From: an uncultured Tateyamaria sp.
Lineage (GTDB): Bacteria > Pseudomonadota > Alphaproteobacteria > Rhodobacterales > Rhodobacteraceae
Length of the DNA stretch: 64,000 nt
Direction: 5' to 3'
Assembly: GCF_947487805.1 (NCBI RefSeq)
Contig: NZ_CANKXW010000002.1
Span: forward strand, 124,001 to 188,000
In this document: piece by piece, positions 1 to 7,300 of the stretch
How positions within the stretch are numbered: the stretch's first letter is position 1
How the letters are laid out: the number at the start of each line of letters is the position of its first letter
Translations under genes and position numbers: made by a program
The notes under the pieces: model-generated
Seen by the model: only the letters and a program-made list of their open reading frames with translations
Told to the model about the DNA's origin: nothing
The model's database searches: none

Positions 1-915
1 GTACACCCCCACCCCCTTGGACCGGATCAGGCGCGCCACCTGTTCGACCTTGTCGACCAGCGCCTTGGGTGCGTCCTCAAAGAGCAGGTGCGCCTCGTCA
101 AAGAAGAAGACCAGCTTGGGCTTGTCCGGATCGCCTACCTCGGGGAGTTCTTCGAACAGCTCCGACAGGAGCCAGAGCAGGAACGTGGCATATAGCTTCG
201 GCGCTGCCATCAACTTGTCGGAGGCGAGGATATTGATCATGCCCTTGCCCGCAGCGTCCGTGCGCATCAGGTCCGACAGCTCAAGTGCAGGTTCGCCGAA
301 AAGCTGGCTGGCGCCCTGATTTTCGAGCACCAGCAGGCGGCGCTGGATCGCGCCGATGGACTGGGTGGAGACGTTGCCATAGCGCAGGCTCAGATCCTTG
401 GCGTTCTCGCCGACCCAGACCAGAAGCGCCTGCAAATCCTTGAGATCGAGAAGCGGCATGCCCTCTTCGTCCGCAAGACGGAAGGCGATGTTGAGGATGC
501 CCTCTTGCGCTTCGGTCAGTTCCAGGAGTTGCGCAAGGAGGAGCGGGCCCATTTCAGACACGGTAGTGCGGACCGGATGGCCCTGTGCGCCGAACATGTC
601 CCAGAAGGTGACCGGACAGGCATGGTAGGTATAGTCCGTGAACCCGATCTTGGCCGCGCGTTCGGTAAAGGGCACATGCAGTTTGTGATCCGGGCTGCCG
701 GATTTGGCGAGGCCGGAGAGATCCCCCTTCACATCCGACAGGAACACCGGCACGCCTGCATTGGAGAACCCTTCGGCAAGGATTTGCAGCGTCACCGTCT
801 TGCCTGTGCCGGTGGCACCGGCAATCAATCCGTGGCGGTTTGCATATTTCAGGGTGAGGCCCTGTTTCTCTGCATATTCGATGCCGCCGCCACCGATGAA
901 AATATTGTCGGTCAT
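1..915 (-). CDS. HerA-like ATPase, DUF853 (YjgR) family, C-terminus outside window
   Basis: The first 305 codons of a minus-strand gene that runs off the left edge; there is no stop inside the window. The start is the ATG at 915 ([10 protein letters not shown]). A P-loop is plain near residue 34 (AGATGTGKT), followed by features I associate with the DUF853/YjgR branch of the FtsK-HerA superfamily: a [10 protein letters not shown] segment that would carry the first acidic motif, and a Walker B-like run ([15 protein letters not shown]) at about residues 270-285. The family is usually about 500 residues, so roughly 60 percent is visible. HerA-type ATPases are hexameric translocases, but the physiological role of the YjgR branch is unsettled. 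The gene is monocistronic at its 5' end and diverges from the small RNA candidate at about 975. Confidence 0.85.
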   Translation of the reverse strand, partial: MTDNIFIGGGGIEYAEKQGLTLKYANRHGLIAGATGTGKTVTLQILAEGFSNAGVPVFLSDVKGDLSGLAKSGSPDHKLHVPFTERAAKIGFTDYTYHACPVTFWDMFGAQGHPVRTTVSEMGPLLLAQLLELTEAQEGILNIAFRLADEEGMPLLDLKDLQALLVWVGENAKDLSLRYGNVSTQSIGAIQRRLLVLENQGASQLFGEPALELSDLMRTDAAGKGMINILASDKLMAAPKLYATFLLWLLSELFEELPEVGDPDKPKLVFFFDEAHLLFEDAPKALVDKVEQVARLIRSKGVGVY

Positions 916-974
916 CCTGTTAACCTTTTGTCCACGCACCATGTCGCAGCGACCATACAAAGTTAACGATTGGG

Positions 975-1069
975 TGCCATAGTGTTTTTCGTTCCCGCCT
1001 AAATGTCCTCCTGGCGCGGAACACTTCCTCCCTGTCAGACTGGCCGCGCCTTGTGCGCGGCCTTTTTTT
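975..1069 (+). ncRNA. Candidate small RNA with two anti-Shine-Dalgarno CCUCC motifs
   Basis: No convincing ORF lies here, yet a well-formed intrinsic terminator at 1042-1069 ends a plus-strand transcript. Just upstream, 991-999 (GTTCCCGCC) pairs with 1013-1022 (GGCG-C-GGAAC) with a single bulge, displaying a 13-base loop that contains CCTCCT at 1007-1012. A second CCTCCC at 1027-1032 is single-stranded between this hairpin and the terminator. Pyrimidine-rich CCUCC loops are the hallmark of alphaproteobacterial stress small RNAs such as Rhodobacter CcsR and the rhizobial cuckoo/ar14 type. The 5' end is a guess; no clear promoter was identified. Alternative: the 5' leader of a transcript that is terminated before ialB. 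Confidence 0.5.
1042..1069 (+). terminator. Intrinsic terminator
   Basis: A perfect 8-bp stem, GGCCGCGC with GCGCGGCC, encloses a five-base loop and is followed by seven T residues. The T-tract is on the plus strand only, so it ends the small RNA candidate and does not serve the minus-strand HerA-like gene. Confidence 0.85.
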
Positions 1070-1122
1070 GTCCCGGACACGGGGGGAATGCGAACAACCT
1101 GCGCCAAGTGCACGATTTCCGG

Positions 1123-1151
1123 TTGACGGTTTGCCGCACCTTTCGTAACGT
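1123..1151 (+). promoter_or_regulatory. Possible sigma-70 promoter upstream of a second terminated leader
   Basis: TTGACG at 1123-1128 is followed 17 bases later by TAACGT at 1146-1151. A start near 1158 would give an RNA of about 65 bases ending at the terminator at 1200-1223. This could be an independent short RNA or an attenuated leader of ialB. No regulatory RNA class is recognised. Confidence 0.35.
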
Positions 1152-1199
1152 CCCGTCAATAAGTCGGCCAGTCCGACGGGGAGAAAAATACTTGAAAAA

Positions 1200-1223
1200 G
1201 GGGACCTTACGGTCTCCTTTTTT
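1200..1223 (+). terminator. Intrinsic terminator, potentially bidirectional
   Basis: GGGGACC pairs with GGTCTCC (one G-U pair) around a TTAC tetraloop, followed by six T residues. Five A residues precede the stem, so it could also work on the minus strand. It lies 122 bases upstream of the ialB start, in a leader position. Confidence 0.7.
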
Positions 1224-1345
1224 GCGTTTGGGCAGAAGCCTGCCGGACATGGACGCGCGGTGCATCAAATCTTTGCGCTTTGCGCCTGACACCAGCGCCG
1301 GAGCATGCTAGCAACGCGAAAACTTGTAACAAAAGCGGAACTGAT

Positions 1346-1945
1346 ATGCGTACCTCTTTGATTGCCCTGACCCTCGCTTTGGTCCTGCCAACCCAACTGT
1401 TGGCCCAGTCCACCGATGATGCCGAAGAGGCACCCGCCGGATCGCTGATCGAGGATCAGCTGAGCCTCGGCGAAGACGCCAGCATCCCCCAGGTTGGAGA
1501 GACCTATACGGCAGAAACAAATGGCGATTGGGATCTGCGCTGCATCAAGACCGAAGATGGCAACGATCCGTGCCAGATGTACCAGCTGTTGTCCGATGCG
1601 GATGGAACGCCAGTGGCAGAGATTTCGGTGTTCCGCCTGCCCGAAGGGGGCCGTGCGGTGGCCGGTGCGACGATCATCGTGCCGCTTGAAACCTCCCTGC
1701 CCCAGCAGCTGACCATGCAGGTGGATGGCGGTTCGGCACGACGGTATCCTTATGCGTTCTGCAACCCTATCGGGTGCTATTCCCGTGTCGGCCTTGTCGC
1801 TGACGAGGTTGCCGCGTTCCGCCGTGGCAACGCGGCGAAGGTCACGATTGTGCCGGCCCTTGCACCTGATCAAAAGGTTGAAGTGACCATGGGTCTGTCG
1901 GGCTTTACCGCGACATTCGACAAGACGACCGTCACGCAGAACTGA
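1346..1945 (+). CDS. Invasion-associated locus B (IalB) family exported protein
   Basis: A 199-residue protein starting MRTSLIALTLALVLP with a clear Sec signal peptide (cleavage likely after LLAQS or nearby), then an acidic linker and an IalB-type domain. The core (WDLRCIKTEDGNDPCQMYQL, then the CNPIGCYSRVGL segment with paired cysteines, then a final GFTATFDK strand) is what I know from IalB proteins. The ATG at 1346 is chosen because it begins the signal peptide; in-frame upstream codons from 1280 give no signal-like sequence. IalB proteins are periplasmic or membrane-associated and of uncertain function; despite the name, they are common in free-living alphaproteobacteria and do not imply virulence. 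The gene is followed by a strong terminator. Confidence 0.85.
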   Translation: MRTSLIALTLALVLPTQLLAQSTDDAEEAPAGSLIEDQLSLGEDASIPQVGETYTAETNGDWDLRCIKTEDGNDPCQMYQLLSDADGTPVAEISVFRLPEGGRAVAGATIIVPLETSLPQQLTMQVDGGSARRYPYAFCNPIGCYSRVGLVADEVAAFRRGNAAKVTIVPALAPDQKVEVTMGLSGFTATFDKTTVTQN

Positions 1946-1967
1946 ACTTAGTGACACCGCGATATTG

Positions 1968-1999
1968 GGCCGCTCTTCTCACGAAGGGCGGCCTTTTTT
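1968..1999 (+). terminator. Intrinsic terminator of the ialB-family gene
   Basis: GGCCGCTCTTC pairs with GAAGGGCGGCC (11 bp, one G-U) around a TCAC loop, followed by six T residues. It sits 22 bases after the stop and just before the end of the convergent synthase gene. Confidence 0.9.
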
Positions 2000-2000
2000 A

Positions 2001-3209
2001 TCAGATTTTGCGCAGGGCCAGAACCGCATTCATGCCGCCAAAGGCGAACGCATTGGACAGCGCCACGTCGACCTTCGCATCGCGTGCCTCGTTCGGCACG
2101 ACGTCGAGCGCGCACTCGGGGTCGGGTTCCTCGTACCCGATGGTGGGCGCCACAACCCCGTCGCGCAGAGCCATGATACAGGCCATGAGTTCCACCGCTC
2201 CTGTGCCGCCGATCAGGTGGCCGTGCATGGATTTGGTGGACGAGATCATCAGACGGTCAGCGTGTTGGCCGAATACATCCGCGACGGCGGCGCATTCGGT
2301 CTTGTCATTGGCGGCGGTCCCGGTGCCATGGGCGTTGATATAGCCCACCTCGTCCGCGTTGATCCCGGCATCGGCCAGCGCCCCGGCCATGGCACGCGCA
2401 GCACCGTTCTTGGACGGCATCACGATGTCGGCGGCGTCCGAGGACATGGCAAAGCCCACGACCTCACACAGGATCTCTGCGCCACGGGCACGGGCGCGTT
2501 CGTAGTCCTCAAAAACGAAGACGCCCGCGCCCTCGCCCTGCACCATGCCATTGCGGTTGGCGCTGAAGGGGCGGCATGCGTCCTTGGACATCACGCGCAA
2601 CCCTTCCCACGCCTTGACCCCGCCGAAGCACAGCATCGATTCCGACCCGCCCGTCAGCATCGCAGGCGCCATTCCGGACCGCACCATCTGGAAGGCCTGC
2701 GCCATCGCGTGGTTGGAGGACGCACAGGCCGTTGAGACGGTAAAGGACGGCCCCTTGAGGTTGTACTCCATGCTCACATGGCTGGCGGCGGCGTTGTTCA
2801 TCAGCTTGGGCACGACAAAGGGGTGGACCCGGTTCTTGCCCTCTTCGTAGACCGAGCGGTAGTTCGCGTCCCAGGTGCTGACCCCGCCCCCGGCTGTGCC
2901 CAGAACCACACCGCTTTTGGCGGCGGTTTCCCCGGCAAAGGTTATGCCCGACTGGGTTATTGCCTCTTTGGCCGCTGCCAGCGTGAACTGGGTAAAGCGG
3001 TCATAAAGGCTCATTTGCTGGCGGTTATAACGTCCTTCGGCCTCGAACCCGCGCACCTGCCCACCGATCTTGATGGAGAGGCGATCAACGTCCTGAAAAT
3101 CAAGTTCGCCAATACCGCAGTGGCCCTCGCGCATGGCCTCAAGCGTGCTGGCCACGTCATGGCCAAGCGCATTGACCGTGCCCGCGCCCGTGATGACAAC
3201 GCGGTGCAT
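2001..3209 (-). CDS. Beta-ketoacyl-ACP synthase (FabF/KAS II type), specialised paralogue
   Basis: A 402-residue thiolase-fold condensing enzyme. The active-site triad is intact: nucleophile Cys162 in VSTACASS, His294 in NAHGTGTAAND, and His331 in TKSMHGHLIGGTGAVE. Such enzymes elongate acyl-ACP with malonyl-ACP. Its ATG overlaps the stop of the upstream acyl carrier protein gene (TGATG), and the LpxD-type gene lies before that, so the three are probably co-transcribed. The dedicated carrier and acyltransferase suggest a role in a special acyl chain, for example a long lipid A chain, rather than bulk fatty acid synthesis. This role is inferred from context; polyketide-like or lipopeptide acylation is also possible. 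Confidence 0.85.
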   Translation of the reverse strand: MHRVVITGAGTVNALGHDVASTLEAMREGHCGIGELDFQDVDRLSIKIGGQVRGFEAEGRYNRQQMSLYDRFTQFTLAAAKEAITQSGITFAGETAAKSGVVLGTAGGGVSTWDANYRSVYEEGKNRVHPFVVPKLMNNAAASHVSMEYNLKGPSFTVSTACASSNHAMAQAFQMVRSGMAPAMLTGGSESMLCFGGVKAWEGLRVMSKDACRPFSANRNGMVQGEGAGVFVFEDYERARARGAEILCEVVGFAMSSDAADIVMPSKNGAARAMAGALADAGINADEVGYINAHGTGTAANDKTECAAVADVFGQHADRLMISSTKSMHGHLIGGTGAVELMACIMALRDGVVAPTIGYEEPDPECALDVVPNEARDAKVDVALSNAFAFGGMNAVLALRKI

Positions 3210-3469
3210 CAGGTTTTTTGATCCGCGATCAGCGCGTTGATGCCGGCGATGATCGTACGCACGCTCGTGATGTCGAAATCGCTTTTCTCAGGTTCGTTGG
3301 CGTTGAAGGGGATCTGGATGTCGAACTCTTCTTCGATGGCAAAGATGCTTTCGACGAGGCCGAGGCTGTCGATGCCGAGATCCTCCAAGGTGCTGTCAAG
3401 GCTGACATCCGATGGTTCAAGCACCGCTTGCTCTGCCACGATCTCGATGACCTTGTCGCTGACGTCCAT
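3209..3469 (-). CDS. Acyl carrier protein, AcpXL-like
   Basis: An 86-residue acidic protein with the phosphopantetheine site LGIDSLGLVE (Ser35). A longer reading from a TTG at 3484 is possible, but a strong GGGGGAA ribosome site six bases before the ATG at 3469 decides for the shorter form. The sequence after the site (FAIEEEFDIQIPF) and the tail with an SVRTI segment resemble AcpXL, the rhizobial carrier of very-long-chain acyl groups for lipid A, more than housekeeping AcpP; this judgement is by eye. It overlaps the downstream synthase start by one base and follows the acyltransferase gene by 42 bases. Confidence 0.85.
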   Translation of the reverse strand: MDVSDKVIEIVAEQAVLEPSDVSLDSTLEDLGIDSLGLVESIFAIEEEFDIQIPFNANEPEKSDFDITSVRTIIAGINALIADQKT

Positions 3470-3511
3470 CCCGCGTTCCCCCAAGTCTGACGCTGCTGTC
3501 TCAGCAGTGAT

Positions 3512-4603
3512 TTAGTCACTGCCATCAGAGTTGAAAACAGATTTCTTCAGCGCCGCGACGTCGCGTAGGATCCGCGGGAGGCGGCGGATGTTCTTGTAGC
3601 TTTCGAGGCTGGCCTTCATCTCGACCGCCGGATAGCCCAGCATCACCTTGCCATCGCGTACCGAGCTCATCACCTTGCACGCGGCCCCCAGGACTACGTT
3701 GTTGCCGATGGTCAGGTTGTCGGACACGCCGACCTGCCCCGCCATCACGACAAATTTGCCGGTCACGGTCGATCCGGCCACGGCGACGCTGCCGCACAAG
3801 AGGTTATCGTCACCGATGACGACGTTGTGGCCCACCTGCACAAAATTATCCATCTTGACGCGGTGACCGACGCGGGTGGGTCGGATTGTGCCGCTGTCGA
3901 TGGTGGTATTGGCACCGATGTCGACATCGTCGCCGATGATCACGCTGCCAAGGCTGGCGATGCGCACCCATGGCTGCCCGGTCGCGGCACCCTGGTCCCC
4001 GAGGCTTTCGCGCACCTCTTCGACGGCACCCTTTTCCGGGGTGACAAAGGAAAACCCGTCGCCGCCGATGCGCGCGCCCGGCTGGGCGATGAACCGCGCG
4101 CCGATCTGCACACGGGCCCCGACGCTGACATGTTCGCGCAGGTAGCAGTTCGGCCCCAGCACCGCGTCCTTGCCCACATAGCTCAGTGGCCCGAGGATAC
4201 AGCCATCGCCAATCACCGCGCCCGGTCCCACCACTGCATTGGGGCCTACATAGACATTCGCGCCCAGCACCGCCGTGGGATCGATGACAGCGGACGCGTG
4301 GACTCCGGGCGCGAAACCCTGTCCGGGGTCCATGAGGCCGGTCAGGCTGGACATGGCAAAGCGCGGGCGCACTGGCAGGATCGCGGCCTCCAGCCCAAGG
4401 GACTGCCAGTCGGCGCCGGACCAGAGCATTGCGGCGCGCGCCGACCCGTTGGCCAGCGCCTCAGCGTATTTGGGATTGCCAGCAAGCGCCAGTGTCTCGG
4501 CAGTCGCCGCCGCCGGTTCGGCCAAGCCAGAGATGACAAGGCCGGTGTCACCGACCGCCTCGGCTTCCAAGGCGGTCGCGATCTCGGCAATTGTGTACGG
4601 CAT
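3512..4603 (-). CDS. lpxD: UDP-3-O-acylglucosamine N-acyltransferase (LpxD family)
   Basis: A 363-residue left-handed beta-helix acyltransferase. The N-terminal uridine-binding domain (about 1-95) is followed by some nine turns of hexapeptide repeats (for example VYVGPN, AVVGPG, AVIGDG, CILGPL) and a C-terminal helical tail. The catalytic histidine is H259 in FVQVGHNVVIG. A TTG 15 bases upstream and another ATG at 4609 are in frame, but GAAGGGG is spaced six bases before the ATG at 4603. LpxD adds an N-linked 3-hydroxyacyl chain to the lipid A precursor. It stands apart from the usual lpxD-fabZ-lpxA-lpxB neighbourhood and next to a private ACP and synthase, so it may be a second paralogue acting on lipid A or another nucleotide sugar. 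Confidence 0.85.
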   Translation of the reverse strand: MPYTIAEIATALEAEAVGDTGLVISGLAEPAAATAETLALAGNPKYAEALANGSARAAMLWSGADWQSLGLEAAILPVRPRFAMSSLTGLMDPGQGFAPGVHASAVIDPTAVLGANVYVGPNAVVGPGAVIGDGCILGPLSYVGKDAVLGPNCYLREHVSVGARVQIGARFIAQPGARIGGDGFSFVTPEKGAVEEVRESLGDQGAATGQPWVRIASLGSVIIGDDVDIGANTTIDSGTIRPTRVGHRVKMDNFVQVGHNVVIGDDNLLCGSVAVAGSTVTGKFVVMAGQVGVSDNLTIGNNVVLGAACKVMSSVRDGKVMLGYPAVEMKASLESYKNIRRLPRILRDVAALKKSVFNSDGSD

Positions 4604-4633
4604 CGGCATCCCCTTCAAACTCAGGGGCTGGCT

Positions 4634-6241
4634 TTACCCCTGAACGGCGCGCAGGGCCACCCCTGCATTGTTCAGCGCGTTCCAGATCTTGGCATCGCGC
4701 CCGTAGACGTCACGGCGGTACTGTGTGTGACCCTTGGGCGTGGTGAACGCCGTGCGGTAGATAATGTGCACCGGCACCGGAGATTTCAAATCCACGCGCG
4801 TTTCGCGCCCCGTGGCCAGCACCGACTGGAAGTAACTTTCGGGGTTGCTTTCCTGTTTTGCGAGCAGTGCGTAGGCAAAGTCGAACGGATCGGCCAGACG
4901 GACGCAGCCGTGGCTATAGGCGCGGACTTCGCGACCAAAGAGGTTCTTGGCCGGGGTGTCGTGCAGATAGATGTTGTGCACGTTGGGGAACATGAATTTT
5001 ACCAGACCCAGCGCATTACCCTTGCTGGGCGGTTGGCGCATGGCGAAGGGGAACGTCTTGGCCGTGTATTGCGAGAAATTGACGGCACCCCGGTTGACCA
5101 CGCGGCCCCGGCTGTCGGTGATTTCGATGTGGCGCACAGCGTTGCGGTTGCGTTGGAGGGCGGGCAGATATTCCTTGGTCACGATGGAGCGTGGCACGTA
5201 CCAGCTTGGATTGATAACCATGAATTCCATCACGTCGGAAAACTCCGGCGTCGGACGGTCGTCCTGATTGGCACCGACAACCGACCGGGTCTGGAACGTG
5301 ACCTTGCCACTGTCCATGATCTTGGCGGTAAAGTCGGGGATATTCACCAGCACGTGGCGTTTGCCCCGCTCCTGGTTGACCCAGCGTTCACGCTCCATCG
5401 CGACGATGATCGATTGCAGGCGGGCCTGAACGCTCTTGTTCATCTCGGTGATGGTGGCCGGGCCTGCGGCACCATCTGCAACCAGCCCATGGGCCAGCTG
5501 GAACTGCTGCACCGCCGATTGCATCGCCGCGTCATAGGTTTGGCTGTTGGTGCGCTTAAGAAAACCCATGGCGATCAAGCGGTTGCGCATGGCCACGACG
5601 GAAGCTCCGGACTGACCGGGTTTCAGCGCGTTTGCAGGCACCTTGGGGCCCCAGCCACCTTTGGCCAGCAGGCGTTCCATCCGCAGCTTTTCCTTCATCA
5701 GCGCGGTGTATTCCATGGTCTTGGGGGCCAGCGCCTTGAAGAACCCGCCGGGGGAGGACTTGGCGAAGTTCACGAGATAGGACGTGCGGTCGCGATATGG
5801 CACCTGTCGCACGATGGCGCGGTCGACGCGGCTGGGCACCAGTACCCCTGTTTGCAGATCGCGGGAATATTGCAGGAACGTGCGGCTCATCTCGACCTCG
5901 ACAAGGCCGCGGTCGCGGGCCGTGCGGGCCGCTTTCAGCTTGGCCTTGAGCCCTTCGGCGTCATAGCGCGCGACGGGCAGACCGTGGTTGCCGGCCTGCG
6001 ACAAGGCTTGGAACAACGCCGTGCGGCGCTGGCGTTCGCGGCCCGACCGGCCCGTCCAGACGCTGTCATACCCGTTTGCCTTGTAGAACGCGGCGATATC
6101 CGCGTCACGCGCGGCGGCCTCTGCGACCGCCTGTTTGAAGGCCGTGACCTGAGCGGTGGCCGGTTTCGGTGCCCCCAAAAGGAACAGGGCCAACACCATG
6201 CTCAAAGCGATTGTCCAGAAACGGGAACCTGCCACAGTCAT
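4634..6241 (-). CDS. L,D-transpeptidase (YkuD domain) with peptidoglycan-binding domain, YcbB/LdtD-like
   Basis: A 535-residue exported enzyme. A signal peptide (about 1-30, ending ATAQ) is followed by a helical scaffold region, a PG_binding_1 repeat (LKPGQSGASVVAMRNRL to VADGAAGPATITEMN) and a YkuD catalytic domain. The active site is the SHGCVRLADP motif with Cys446, preceded by the conserved His in NIYLHDTP. This arrangement is that of E. coli YcbB (LdtD), which makes 3-3 cross-links in murein. The ATG at 6241 has a GAGAGG site upstream. It is divergent from a DUF882 gene; in E. coli ycbB is also next to the DUF882 gene ycbK, so the pairing is conserved. Confidence 0.9.
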   Translation of the reverse strand: MTVAGSRFWTIALSMVLALFLLGAPKPATAQVTAFKQAVAEAAARDADIAAFYKANGYDSVWTGRSGRERQRRTALFQALSQAGNHGLPVARYDAEGLKAKLKAARTARDRGLVEVEMSRTFLQYSRDLQTGVLVPSRVDRAIVRQVPYRDRTSYLVNFAKSSPGGFFKALAPKTMEYTALMKEKLRMERLLAKGGWGPKVPANALKPGQSGASVVAMRNRLIAMGFLKRTNSQTYDAAMQSAVQQFQLAHGLVADGAAGPATITEMNKSVQARLQSIIVAMERERWVNQERGKRHVLVNIPDFTAKIMDSGKVTFQTRSVVGANQDDRPTPEFSDVMEFMVINPSWYVPRSIVTKEYLPALQRNRNAVRHIEITDSRGRVVNRGAVNFSQYTAKTFPFAMRQPPSKGNALGLVKFMFPNVHNIYLHDTPAKNLFGREVRAYSHGCVRLADPFDFAYALLAKQESNPESYFQSVLATGRETRVDLKSPVPVHIIYRTAFTTPKGHTQYRRDVYGRDAKIWNALNNAGVALRAVQG

Positions 6242-6564
6242 TACGCACCTCTCAAAATTCAGCAGTCAGCAGTCAGCAGCTTGGGACCTTATCTCAAACC
6301 GGCCGCAAACCTGTCCATTCACATTGCCATCAACGGGCAAACTAACGGCGGGCTGATGCGTGCAGGCACCGATCCCGCGCAGATTGGCCACAATGAGCAG
6401 AATTTGCGCAAAAATTTGCCTATATCTATTGCGACCGTCTCAGCACTGGATTCAGCGCTTGGTAAACGAATCAAGCTATGCCATAGAAATGTTGCATCTG
6501 GGGATGAGATGGCAAAGCCCGTGTAACATCACGGGAAGGCAGACGTACGGGACGACGCAGCTAC
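6242..6564. other. 323-base divergent intergenic region without a gene
   Basis: It separates the L,D-transpeptidase and DUF882 genes and must hold both promoters. I see a short direct repeat (CAGCAGT repeated nearly three times, 6260-6279) close to the transpeptidase start and a 10-base palindrome TTTGCGCAAA at 6403-6412. No ORF with a convincing start and no RNA structure was found. Confidence 0.5.
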
Positions 6565-7134
6565 ATGACGAACGAAATCTCAACGGGTATGACCCGCCGG
6601 GCACTTCTTGGTGCATTTGCAGCGACCACACTCGTCGCCGCGCCAACCTACTCCAACGCTGCGGGTTTTCTGCGCGGATCGGGCGACATTCGCAGGCTGC
6701 GGATGTATTCCGGGCGCACCGGCGAGCGGATCGACATGATCTACTGGATCGAAGGGCACTACATCAAGGACGCGGTCAAGGAAGTGAACCACTTCATGCG
6801 CGACTGGCGCACCAACGATGTCAAGTCGATGGACCTGCGGACAGTGGACATCATGGCCGCCGCGCACAACCTGATGGAAGTCGACGAACCCTATATGCTA
6901 CTGTCGGGCTATCGCAGTCCCAAGACGAACGCAATGCTGCGATCGCGCAGCCGCGGTGTCGCCAAAAACTCCCTGCACATGAAAGGTCAGGCCGCTGATC
7001 TGCGCCTGTCCACCCGTTCGGTCAGCCAGATGGCCCGCGCGGCCCAAGCCTGTCGCGGTGGCGGCGTCGGCAAATATTCCGGATCGAATTTTGTCCACAT
7101 GGATTGCGGCGTTGTGCGCAGCTGGGGCGGCTGA
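6565..7134 (+). CDS. DUF882 (M15-like, YcbK) Tat-exported peptidase-like protein
   Basis: A 189-residue protein whose N-terminus has a twin-arginine signal (MTRRALLGAFAATTLVAA). The C-terminal domain carries the zinc-site pattern of the LAS/M15 peptidases: SLHMKGQAADLR supplies His and Asp, and FVHMDCG supplies the second His. A GYRSPKTNAML segment lies before it, as in YcbK. Members of this family are thought to cleave or bind peptidoglycan stem peptides in the periplasm. Start choice is open: the ATG at 6565 gives eight extra residues before the Arg-Arg motif, while the ATG at 6589 begins at it; neither has a strong ribosome site. The neighbouring L,D-transpeptidase supports a cell-wall role. 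Confidence 0.85.
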   Translation: MTNEISTGMTRRALLGAFAATTLVAAPTYSNAAGFLRGSGDIRRLRMYSGRTGERIDMIYWIEGHYIKDAVKEVNHFMRDWRTNDVKSMDLRTVDIMAAAHNLMEVDEPYMLLSGYRSPKTNAMLRSRSRGVAKNSLHMKGQAADLRLSTRSVSQMARAAQACRGGGVGKYSGSNFVHMDCGVVRSWGG

Positions 7135-7159
7135 ACCCCACCTGACAGGTTCCAGCATG

Positions 7160-7185
7160 AAGGGCGCCCATAGAGGCGCCTTTTT
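7160..7185 (+). terminator. Intrinsic terminator of the DUF882 gene
   Basis: GGCGCC at 7163-7168 pairs with GGCGCC at 7175-7180, extended outward by G-T and A-T pairs, with a CATAGA loop and five T residues. Confidence 0.8.
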
Positions 7186-7227
7186 CTGTTTCACCGACCG
7201 CCAAAAGTCGCGGAAATCCGCGGGGCA

Positions 7228-7282
7228 TGACATCTTGCTGTGACATCGCGATGTCACACGGTTAGCGTGAAAGCAGATGTCA
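7228..7282. promoter_or_regulatory. Palindromic operator upstream of cpdB
   Basis: A perfect 20-base palindrome, TGTGACATCGCGATGTCACA, occupies 7239-7258. Its half-site TGACATC recurs outside it at 7228-7234, and its complement GATGTCA at 7276-7282, giving four half-sites spaced 13 and 26 bases apart. The cluster ends 18 bases before the cpdB start codon, so a protein bound there could block transcription or initiation. The ten-base gap between TGTGA and TCACA is too wide for a standard CRP/FNR site. I cannot name the regulator. Confidence 0.6.
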
Positions 7283-7300
7283 CTTACTTCGGGGGATTCC

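Noticed and set aside
920-1292. Short minus-strand open frames in the intergenic region after the HerA-like gene
   Set aside because: They run through two terminator hairpins, have arginine-rich translations without domains, and lack ribosome sites.
3827-6526. A long plus-strand open frame of about 899 codons opposite lpxD and the L,D-transpeptidase
   Set aside because: It is antisense to two genes with complete catalytic motifs, and its translation (rich in His, Gly and Arg, with no domain) is the usual shadow of GC-rich coding DNA.
7239-7258. A CRP/FNR site suggested by TGTGA and TCACA
   Set aside because: The gap between the arms is ten bases, not six, and a full 20-base palindrome with extra half-sites is better explained by another regulator.
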